NCBI GenBank assembly: GCA_003460745.1
Contig: QTVU01000080.1
Location: 1-7,437, forward strand
Length of the DNA stretch: 7,437 bases
From: Firmicutes bacterium AM55-24TS
GTDB taxonomy: Bacteria; Bacillota; Clostridia; UBA1381
Reading direction: 5' to 3'
Both the position numbers and the translations under genes were made by a program. Below the pieces are notes generated by a model. That model was not told where the DNA came from, did no database searches, and saw only the letters and a program-made list of their open reading frames with translations. Of the stretch, positions 1 to 4,656 are shown in pieces (positions within the stretch are counted from its first letter, which is position 1; each line of letters opens with the position of its first letter).

Positions 1-14
1 AAAATAATTGAAGA

Positions 15-164
15 ATTTTTAAGAAAAGCTTTTGATAATTGCAAGTTAATTGAAGATTTTGAGGATAAAACAAAATTAAATAACATATATTTTTAAGAAA
101 AGCTTTTGATAATTGCAAGTTAATTGAAGATTTTGAGGATAAAACAAAATTAAATAACATATAT
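15..164. repeat. Perfect 74-bp tandem duplication interrupting a gene
   Basis: Bases 15-90 are identical to 89-164, giving two head-to-tail copies with a 74-base period and no mismatch. Since 74 is not a multiple of three, the duplication shifts the reading frame. With two copies, frame 1 from the window edge stops at TAA 94-96. With one copy removed, it reads without a stop from base 1 into the zinc-ribbon gene ending at 416 (113 codons plus stop). Such a perfect repeat 15 bases from the window edge, mirrored by a second one at the right edge, suggests an assembly artefact rather than biology, although a recent real duplication cannot be excluded. Confidence 0.95.
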
Positions 165-170
165 GATTTT

Positions 171-416
171 ATGACAGAAGACCACTTCTATGTAGGTTAC
201 ATTAATAAAACCTTAGAAGGAGAGTTAATGAAATATCAAAAAAGATATTATGGATTACCTCAAAATTCAAGAAAAGGTTATATTCGATGCAAACTATGTG
301 GAGATATGATTGTACGCACTAATAATAAGAAAATGTATTGTGAGAAATGTGCAAATGCTAAGGAAAAATATCGAAAACGTAATAATGCATATAAATATCG
401 AAAAGTAGCGAAATAG
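171..416 (+). CDS. C-terminal part of a zinc-ribbon phage protein (5' end missing or disrupted)
   Basis: The ATG-initiated part encodes 81 aa, but the gene is almost certainly longer. The same frame is open from base 84, and after removal of one copy of the 74-bp repeat it is open to the window edge, adding at least 32 residues at the N-terminus. The visible feature is a four-cysteine zinc-ribbon-like motif, C40-x2-C43 and C57-x2-C60 (numbered from the ATG at 171), followed by a very basic, Tyr-rich tail (residues 61-81). This suggests nucleic-acid binding but I do not recognise the family. An internal ATG at 229 is preceded by GAAGGAG (218-224) and could be a secondary start. The stop codon lies inside a hairpin at 399-433, probably its terminator. 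Function unknown. Confidence 0.6.
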   Translation: MTEDHFYVGYINKTLEGELMKYQKRYYGLPQNSRKGYIRCKLCGDMIVRTNNKKMYCEKCANAKEKYRKRNNAYKYRKVAK

Positions 417-433
417 AAAATTCTACTTTTTCG
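399..433 (+). terminator. Terminator-like hairpin over the stop codon of the zinc-ribbon gene
   Basis: AAAAGTAG (401-408) pairs with CTACTTTT (423-430), and a CG/CG pair extends the stem after a one-base bulge at 431. The hairpin encloses the TAG stop at 414-416. There is no long T-run beyond the stem, so termination may be modest. It separates the gene from the promoter of the large RNA about 15 bases downstream. Confidence 0.5.
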
Positions 434-446
434 CATACCTAAGCCA

Positions 447-476
447 TTTACAAGCATTTTTATGTGTGTATATATA
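447..476 (+). promoter_or_regulatory. Sigma-A-like promoter of the large RNA
   Basis: TTTACA at 447-452 and TATATA at 471-476 are separated by 18 bases, with a TG just before the -10 element giving extended -10 character. The predicted start is near 483, about 25 bases before the first strong hairpin of the large RNA and with no coding gene downstream on this strand for over 1 kb. The position therefore fits an RNA gene. Confidence 0.55.
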
Positions 477-499
477 AGATATGGGTAGCAAAGTAACTG

Positions 500-1175
500 A
501 AAATATCGTTATGTGCCGACTTGGCTATTATGTCTTGTTGGCACATAACGTAAAAATAATCCAACAAATGCTTTGTTATGGGTACAAAATAACTCGGTGT
601 AGATTGGTTAGTCACCATGCCGAGATTATATGAATGTTGAGTATTGACATAGAAGGATACTTTTATGCTGGTGCTTTCGATATATTGTGAGATATATTAA
701 GTAGACGGAAACTGTCAATAACAAATATAAGTGCAAAACATTATCGCAGCAAAAAGTAGATTTCAGGACGTTGGTGTAATAGACGCTCAGTGAGAAGAAT
801 CTTGAGGCTTGGCAGGTGGAACTGTGCAAGATTGTAGAGAAAATCCAAATAAACCAATTGTGTCGTTGATACGCAGAAATGTGTGTATAAGTCCTGTTTA
901 TCGTCTGAGTAGCCCAAATCGACATTAAAATAAAACACATATAATAGAAGAAATTTATAAAACAAAAAATCTTTTCTGAATGACATGGGTGAAAGATAGA
1001 GGTAATCAGCCCTCTTTATTCTTGATGCTTAATGCATTGCTATAGAAGTAATGAGGTAGCTCCTTATTGCTCAGACTATAGTAAATTATGACTGAATATT
1101 GGTACGATTTTGTTTTTGTAAGGTGAAGACCTATTTTTGTGTTCATAGTAAAGCATTTGTTGGATTGATGAATGT
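500..1175 (+). ncRNA. Giant structured phage RNA, ROOL/GOLLD-like candidate
   Basis: No plausible protein gene lies here on either strand. Bases 557-589 pair with 1135-1167 over 33 consecutive pairs (27 Watson-Crick and 6 G-U), closing a domain of about 610 nt. A second strong hairpin, 507-517 with 540-550 (11 perfect pairs, 22-nt loop), lies just 5' of it. Inside are many local helices: 593-597/620-624, 642-649/713-720, 680-685/692-697, 798-804/827-833, 998-1002/1011-1015, the compound stem 1040-1045/1076-1081 plus 1047-1056/1062-1071, and 1121-1124/1129-1132. Known large ornate RNAs of phages (ROOL about 580 nt, GOLLD about 800 nt) sit near tRNA genes, and a tRNA lies 480 bases downstream. 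The size fits ROOL better. Class assignment is by size, architecture and context only, not by recalled consensus sequence. ROOL and GOLLD are known to assemble into multimeric RNA cages; their role in phage biology is not settled. Confidence 0.72.
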
Positions 1176-1206
1176 AAAAAATAAAAGGGAGAATATTTCC
1201 CCTTTA
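1176..1206 (-). terminator. Intrinsic terminator of the small membrane-protein gene, partly bidirectional
   Basis: AAAGGGA (1184-1190) pairs with TCCC plus TTT (1198-1201 and 1203-1205) around a one-base bulge at 1202, with a 7-base loop. On the reverse strand the stem is followed by a T-rich run (complement of 1176-1186), a good intrinsic terminator that includes the stop codon of the 1204-1410 gene. On the forward strand only a short T-tract follows, so it may also weakly end the large RNA, whose closing helix finishes at 1167. Confidence 0.75.
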
Positions 1207-1410
1207 TCTACGAAACCGAGTTTTAAATTTTGTTCGTTTATGTTTTCCTGAAATATCTACTTTTGTAAATGATGTTATGAGCTTACAGAAACATTTAACA
1301 ATCAGATAAATAATAATTGTCACTCCAAAAAGGAATATAATTATGAAGAATAATGCTGCAATTTGTGTGGCTGAGTTAAAATTTAAAGCCACTGAAAAAA
1401 GTTCTACCAT
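1204..1410 (-). CDS. Small single-span membrane protein of unknown function
   Basis: A 68-aa protein with a short N-terminal segment, one strongly hydrophobic span at about residues 16-39 (Phe/Ile/Leu-rich) and a very basic C-terminal tail (residues 56-68, nine Lys/Arg). This layout suggests a membrane anchor with a cytoplasmic positive tail. The reading is supported by signals around it: a reverse-strand promoter at 1480-1508, an AAAGGA Shine-Dalgarno (complement of 1421-1426) ten bases before ATG, and a strong terminator overlapping its stop codon. It converges on the large RNA gene and is the only complete reverse-strand gene in the window. Holin-like, superinfection-exclusion or toxin roles are all conceivable for a protein of this shape, but nothing in the sequence picks one. 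Confidence 0.65.
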   Translation of the reverse strand: MVELFSVALNFNSATQIAALFFIIIFLFGVTIIIYLIVKCFCKLITSFTKVDISGKHKRTKFKTRFRR

Positions 1411-1479
1411 TAATATCCCATCCTTTCACTTTATACAAATCCCACATTGGAGGAGATTGTTAGAACAGTCGTTAAATTC

Positions 1480-1508
1480 AGTATAGTACTCTCTTCCTTT
1501 ATGGTCAA
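1480..1508 (-). promoter_or_regulatory. Reverse-strand sigma-A promoter for the membrane-protein gene
   Basis: On the reverse strand, TTGACC (complement of 1503-1508) is followed after exactly 17 bases by TATACT (complement of 1480-1485). The predicted start near 1473 gives a leader of about 63 nt before the ATG at 1410. Spacing and both hexamers are close to the housekeeping consensus. Confidence 0.7.
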
Positions 1509-1606
1509 CACAAAAATTTTTGATACAAATATTTTATCTTATATTATAGATATTACCCCCGATTTGTTTATTTTGTCAACATTTGTTGTAAAAAAATATA
1601 TCCCAA

Positions 1607-1635
1607 AGTCAGTTATATTAACTGGCTCTTTTTTT
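1607..1635 (+). terminator. Strong intrinsic terminator just before the tRNA
   Basis: AGTCAGTTA (1607-1615) pairs with TAACTGGCT (1619-1627), nine pairs including one G-U, with a 3-base loop and then a run of seven T (1629-1635). No convincing forward gene lies immediately upstream, so it may stop read-through from the large RNA region. It leaves only 12 bases before the tRNA, which therefore has no obvious promoter of its own. Confidence 0.8.
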
Positions 1636-1647
1636 GTGCAAAAATAT

Positions 1648-1721
1648 AGCAGGTTGGTGTAAAAGTAGCATATAAGACTCATTATCTTATGATAGACGTG
1701 CAATTCGTCTACCTGCCTCCA
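1648..1721 (+). tRNA. Degenerate tRNA with CAU anticodon (Met-type), CCA encoded
   Basis: A full cloverleaf can be drawn. Acceptor 1648-1654 pairs with 1711-1717 (six pairs, with an A-C mismatch at the terminal position). The weak D stem is 1657-1660/1668-1671. The anticodon stem 1673-1677/1685-1689 is perfect, with loop CTCATTA and anticodon CAT at 1680-1682. The T stem 1694-1698/1706-1710 is perfect with loop TGCAATT. The discriminator is T1718, followed by encoded CCA at 1719-1721. Oddities are a 7-base D loop lacking the GG pair, G instead of T at the second T-loop position, and a pyrimidine 3' of the anticodon. These remove the usual elbow contacts, so it may be a phage tRNA under relaxed selection, a tRNA-like RNA or a decaying gene. 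A CAU anticodon could mean Met, initiator Met or (with lysidine) Ile. Confidence 0.7.
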
Positions 1722-1807
1722 TTAAGTGATATTTCATTGAGCATTTCACACTTACAAAAGAAATGTACGCCCCTTGTGGCAAATTTAATAGAAAGAAGTG
1801 AAAGGCA

Positions 1808-1999
1808 ATTAAACCCGTTTCCAAAGAAGAATTGAATATCCTCATTAAAAATGGCATTATCGTCAGAAGTTCGAATGGTTATATTGACCCTGAAACACAT
1901 TTTGTTGTAGGGCATTACAGAACAAAAGGCGGTGCTGGTCGTGTATATATCGAGGATATGTATGCTGATAAGGCTAAAAAATTATATTTGAAAGGATAA
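1808..1999 (+). CDS. Small phage protein with AUU or lost start codon
   Basis: The frame encodes about 63 residues starting near KPVSKEELNILIKNGI and ending with DKAKKLYLKG. It has coding character: it is open, rich in charged residues and ends 9 bases before the next gene. No ATG, GTG or TTG sits at the natural beginning. The codon just before KPVSKEEL is ATT (1808-1810), preceded by purine-rich AGAAAG and GAAAGG segments. A TGA at 1799-1801 closes the frame upstream. The next in-frame candidate is TTG at 1832, with a weak RBS. Either this is a rare AUU start (as in infC), the ATG mutated, or there is a sequencing error. A 12-codon ATG frame (1763-1801) lies directly upstream in the same frame. 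The family is not firmly recognised and the function is unknown. Confidence 0.6.
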   Translation: MKPVSKEELNILIKNGIIVRSSNGYIDPETHFVVGHYRTKGGAGRVYIEDMYADKAKKLYLKG

Positions 2000-2008
2000 G
2001 AAGGACAT

Positions 2009-2203
2009 ATGGCGAAGATAACAAAGGCAGTTTCTCTAAAGAATGCTGAAATCAATATGGAAGATATGACAATCACTGAAACGACAAAAGATGATATAAA
2101 AGTATATTCATTGGGCAAGTTGTTGTCTGATTGGAATCATATAAGCGGTATTTCTCTTACCATTAAGCAGGATGATGAGATTCCTGCTAACGAGCAATCG
2201 TAA
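2009..2203 (+). CDS. YonK-like small phage protein
   Basis: A 64-aa protein whose length and pattern (MAKITKAVSL start, central acidic ITETTKDD region, LLSDWN segment, then a LTIKQDDEIP ending) resemble the SP-beta prophage protein YonK, a small family of unknown biochemical role known from structural work to form oligomers. The match is from memory of the family pattern. The start ATG at 2009 follows AAGGA (2001-2005) by only three bases, and the gene lies 9 bases after the preceding small gene and 5 bases before the metallophosphoesterase start, so it is probably cotranscribed with both. Confidence 0.7.
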   Translation: MAKITKAVSLKNAEINMEDMTITETTKDDIKVYSLGKLLSDWNHISGISLTIKQDDEIPANEQS

Positions 2204-2208
2204 GGGCG

Positions 2209-3411
2209 GTGGACGTTATTAAATTTGAACGACTTCAAGATGAAACAGATGAAGAACTAATTTATAGAATATGTTCACAAAAAGATATTATTGGTACTTG
2301 GTCTGACGTAGCGTCGATTATCAATCAGTTGACAGGAAATGATTTTGGAGAAAGTACATATCGTAAGAAATTTCAATCATTTCAGAAGATGTTGAATGCT
2401 AATCAAAGTAAGTTTACCGATTCTGATGAACAACTTAAAGAACTTGAGTTTCAAAAGAGAGAGTTGAACAAGGCAAAGGTGAAACTCCAAACAGAAAAGT
2501 TGGAATATAATCGTTGGTTGCGTGAAGAAGCTAGAGATGAATTGATTACAGAAAAGATTTGTAATGCTATTGCTGCTCTCACACCTATGGATATTCCTAC
2601 TTATATTGAACCAAAACACAACCCTCGTGGTTTTGCCCTTGTATATGGTGATGAACATTTCGGCATTGAATATGAATTAAAGGGGTTATTTGGAGATATT
2701 ATAAATGCTTATAGTCCAGAAATTTTTGAAGAAAGAATGTGGGATTTATTCAATCAGACTGTTGAAATCATAGATAGAGAAAATATTGATTCTCTCCATG
2801 TATTTAATATGGGTGATTTCAATGATGGTATTCTAAGAGTTTCACAGTTGATGAAATTGAGATATGGTGTTGTTGATGGAACGATTAAGTATGCCGATTT
2901 CATTTCAAATTGGTTAAATGAGTTAACTAAGTATGTACGAGTTAAATATCAATCTACGGATGGTAATCATTCAGAACTTCGTATGCTTGGACAACCAAAA
3001 GGTACTTTTACAGAGGACAATATGGGTAAAGTTGTCGCAGAGTTTATCAAAACTCGACTAAAAGACAATCCAAACTTTACTTACATAGAAAATCCTACTG
3101 GATTTATTTATGCACAAGTGGCTTGTAATACTATTTTAGGAATACATGGTGAAGTAAAGAATATGAAAACTGCCATTGATGAGTTTTCAAGGATTTACAA
3201 TGTCCCTATTCAGTATTTGTTAGCAGGTCATTTGCATCACAATAAGACAGAAGAAATTGGTGTAAATAGCGAAGTAATAAATGTTGGCTCTATCATTGGC
3301 ATAGACAGTTACTCTTTATCTTTGCGTAAGAGTGCTAATGCTTCTGCAAAGTTATTGGTATTTGAACAGACTAAAGGAAAGGTTTGCGAATATACGCTGA
3401 AATTAAACTAG
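2209..3411 (+). CDS. Calcineurin-like metallophosphoesterase with N-terminal helical domain
   Basis: A 400-aa protein. Residues 1-65 are helical and resemble the DNA-binding-like N-terminus seen in phage proteins of this type. About 75-115 is charged and probably coiled-coil. The catalytic domain spans about 140-390. It carries the complete metallophosphoesterase metal-ligand series in order: GDEHFG (147-152; D148, H150), MGDFND (201-206; D203), DGNHSE (251-256; N253, H254), GIHGE (311-315; H313) and GHLHHN (340-345; H341, H343). An active two-metal phosphoesterase or nuclease acting on phosphodiester or phosphomonoester bonds is expected; the substrate is unknown. The start is GTG at 2209 with AAGGG overlapping the previous stop, a poorly spaced RBS that suggests translational coupling to the YonK-like gene. 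Size and architecture match phage-encoded members rather than host DNA-repair nucleases such as SbcD. Confidence 0.88.
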   Translation: MDVIKFERLQDETDEELIYRICSQKDIIGTWSDVASIINQLTGNDFGESTYRKKFQSFQKMLNANQSKFTDSDEQLKELEFQKRELNKAKVKLQTEKLEYNRWLREEARDELITEKICNAIAALTPMDIPTYIEPKHNPRGFALVYGDEHFGIEYELKGLFGDIINAYSPEIFEERMWDLFNQTVEIIDRENIDSLHVFNMGDFNDGILRVSQLMKLRYGVVDGTIKYADFISNWLNELTKYVRVKYQSTDGNHSELRMLGQPKGTFTEDNMGKVVAEFIKTRLKDNPNFTYIENPTGFIYAQVACNTILGIHGEVKNMKTAIDEFSRIYNVPIQYLLAGHLHHNKTEEIGVNSEVINVGSIIGIDSYSLSLRKSANASAKLLVFEQTKGKVCEYTLKLN

Positions 3412-3475
3412 TTTGTTACTACCCTATTGAGTTAAATTAAAAAAATAATTGTAAAGAACGAAAGGAAAATTAATT

Positions 3476-3751
3476 ATGAAAAAGAATGATATTATTACAG
3501 TATATGCAGAAAAGAACAATGTAACAAAGAAGGCAGCAACAGAAGTTGTTGGTTCAGTTATTGATATTATAAAGGACGGCATTTTGACAGAAGGTGTTGT
3601 TGATATTACTGGTTTTGTAAAGTTGGAGAAAGTATACAAGGAAGCAACAACAGCAAGAAATCCTCAGACTGGTGAATCTATCGCCGTGCCATCAAAGTAT
3701 ATTCCAAAGGCAAAGTTCAGTTCAACATTTAAGAGAGAAGTTAACGAATAA
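3476..3751 (+). CDS. HU-family DNA-binding protein
   Basis: A 91-aa protein with the HU/IHF fold signature: an N-terminal two-helix dimerisation region (about 1-40), then the beta-arm with RNPQTGE at 61-67. Pro63 is the intercalating residue that kinks DNA, and a basic C-terminal segment (VPSKYIPKAKF) follows. The usual GFG turn reads GFV (46-48). It probably binds and bends phage DNA as a dimer, affecting genome packing, replication or promoter architecture. AAAGGA (3461-3466) lies 9 bases before ATG. It follows the phosphoesterase gene without an intervening terminator. SP-beta also encodes an HU-like protein (YonN) near YonK, which fits this neighbourhood. Confidence 0.93.
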   Translation: MKKNDIITVYAEKNNVTKKAATEVVGSVIDIIKDGILTEGVVDITGFVKLEKVYKEATTARNPQTGESIAVPSKYIPKAKFSSTFKREVNE

Positions 3752-3767
3752 TAGCGAGGCTTAACAT

Positions 3768-4337
3768 ATGAAGAATTACATAGTAGATGATATGGAAACT
3801 TTGGCTGATGATATTATATTTGAACTTGATCATCAGTCAAAAGTATTTAAGAATATATCGGTAATTGGACATTATGAAGATATTGAACCAATTATAAAAG
3901 AATTGGCTCGTTATGATGATGTTTACTTCATATCACTTGAGATAGGCTTGAGTGGCGTGATTGATTATGACGACGAATATATTTTGTCTATCAATAATGA
4001 TTATGAGGTTTTCGTTGAACCGGCTAAGAGAAATGGTAAGTATTTCAATTATGATAGTGAGGTACTATATATTTTCAGTGATTGCTCGTCAAAACTGATT
4101 CATTGTAATTTAAATAAAAATACGGAAGTATATGAAGTGGATTATGCTGACGAAGTTGAAGAAGATTATGAAGATGAGTTGGTTGATGATATAGATGACG
4201 GCAAGTATGTCGTTGTTAAATCAAATTTGAGTGACGATGAGATTAAAGACTTACTTGGTAGAGTAAGAGACAATCTTAACCATATGGATGAATGTTTTGC
4301 GGAAATGGACAGAATTCGTGAAATATTCGGTTGGTGA
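3768..4337 (+). CDS. Acidic phage protein of unknown function
   Basis: A 189-aa protein. The N-terminal half (about 25-115) looks like a mixed alpha/beta domain with HYEDIEPIIKELARYDDVYFISLEIG and a later YIFSDCSSKL segment, a pattern I associate with hypothetical proteins in clostridial phages but cannot name. A very acidic linker (about 123-144, over half Asp/Glu) follows, then a C-terminal amphipathic helix (155-187). Because it sits directly after an HU gene, the acidic stretch raises the idea of a DNA mimic or an HU partner, which is speculation. GAGG (3756-3759) lies eight bases before ATG, and a strong terminator 16 bases after the stop ends the cluster. Confidence 0.85.
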   Translation: MKNYIVDDMETLADDIIFELDHQSKVFKNISVIGHYEDIEPIIKELARYDDVYFISLEIGLSGVIDYDDEYILSINNDYEVFVEPAKRNGKYFNYDSEVLYIFSDCSSKLIHCNLNKNTEVYEVDYADEVEEDYEDELVDDIDDGKYVVVKSNLSDDEIKDLLGRVRDNLNHMDECFAEMDRIREIFGW

Positions 4338-4352
4338 ACTATATGACTTGTG

Positions 4353-4383
4353 AGAGTGTGTGAGAAATTGCACACTCTTTTTC
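4353..4383 (+). terminator. Intrinsic terminator closing the middle gene cluster
   Basis: AGAGTGTG (4353-4360) pairs perfectly with CACACTCT (4371-4378) around a 10-base loop and is followed by a T-run (4378-4382). It separates the HU/acidic-protein cluster from the C4-like leader, which begins almost immediately. Confidence 0.88.
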
Positions 4384-4384
4384 T

Positions 4385-4435
4385 ATGGGCAAAATGGCTT
4401 CTTTGTCGAGGTTCAATTCCTTGATTGCTCGAAAT
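4385..4435 (+). ncRNA. C4-like antisense RNA candidate upstream of the antirepressor
   Basis: GGGCA (4387-4391) pairs with TGCTC (4426-4430) to close a small domain. Inside is a tRNA T-arm look-alike: stem 4407-4411/4419-4423 with loop TTCAATT (4412-4418). Two segments are complementary to the transcript downstream: 4399-4409 pairs with 4492-4502 (11 contiguous pairs, 3 of them G-U), and 4421-4427 pairs with 4480-4486 (7 pairs, 1 G-U). This bipartite arrangement directly ahead of an antirepressor gene matches phage P1/P7 C4 RNA, which represses ant expression through two complementary segments and whose precursor is an RNase P substrate, consistent with a tRNA-like feature. No separate promoter is evident; in P1 the RNA is cut from the ant transcript. 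Assignment is by architecture, not by database match. Confidence 0.5.
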
Positions 4436-4438
4436 GTT

Positions 4439-4656
4439 ATGTTTTTCGTTTATGAAACGGAGAATATTTTAGTAAAGGTCAATCAGTTAGATTGGTAAAG
4501 AAAATTATAAGCAACTTGCTTATTTCTACCTCTATTAGTGGGAGTTATTAATAGGGTAAGTTCCTATCTTCCCAACAATGGAGAGATTTGCGGGATAGTC
4601 ACCCGCCCTCTCCTTTTATTACTATATTTTTTGTATTGATAAAAGGAGGATTTATA
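4439..4656 (+). promoter_or_regulatory. Structured leader of the antirepressor gene
   Basis: Between the C4-like element and the ant ATG lie successive hairpins: 4507-4512/4518-4523, the bulged 4527-4537/4549-4558 stem (10 pairs), and the terminator at 4580-4617. The putative C4 targets are at 4480-4486 and 4492-4502. A 19-codon frame starting ATG at 4439 runs across both targets and stops at 4498, in the position where P1 has icd, but it lacks a good RBS. The leader thus holds both possible antisense target sites and an attenuation-type terminator. Confidence 0.45.
4580..4617 (+). terminator. Leader terminator competing with an anti-Shine-Dalgarno helix
   Basis: GGAGAG (4580-4585) pairs with CTCTCC (4608-4613) and GCGGG (4590-4594) with CCCGC (4602-4606), loop ATAGTCA, followed by TTTTATT: a strong intrinsic terminator. 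The 3' arm and T-run (4609-4619) are also complementary to 4639-4649, which contains the AGGAGG ribosome-binding site of the antirepressor gene (11 pairs, the last one G-U). The two structures cannot form together, so this is a plausible on/off element. Confidence 0.75.

Noticed and set aside
626..986. Two overlapping reverse-strand open frames (104 and 81 codons)
   Set aside because: Compositionally odd, no RBS, mutually overlapping, and they lie wholly inside the folded RNA, whose helices explain the sequence better.
1447..1662. 71-codon forward frame starting with TTG after GGAGG
   Set aside because: It runs through a strong intrinsic terminator and into the tRNA, and overlaps the reverse-strand promoter. 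The protein shows no recognisable pattern.
1799..1801. TGA read as tryptophan (alternative genetic code)
   Set aside because: The acidic protein gene ends in TGA just before a strong terminator, another gene (6759-6995) also ends in TGA, and Trp is encoded by TGG throughout, so TGA acts as a stop.
1709..2118. Reverse-strand frames opposite the 1808-2203 genes
   Set aside because: Shadows of forward genes with recognisable phage-type proteins; no reverse-strand RBS or promoter seen.
4405..4431. tRNA fragment as phage attachment site (attP) near the recombinase
   Set aside because: Only a T-arm is visible, no matching acceptor or second copy exists in the window, and the recombinase is over 1 kb away. 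The C4 explanation accounts for the T-arm and the downstream complementarity.
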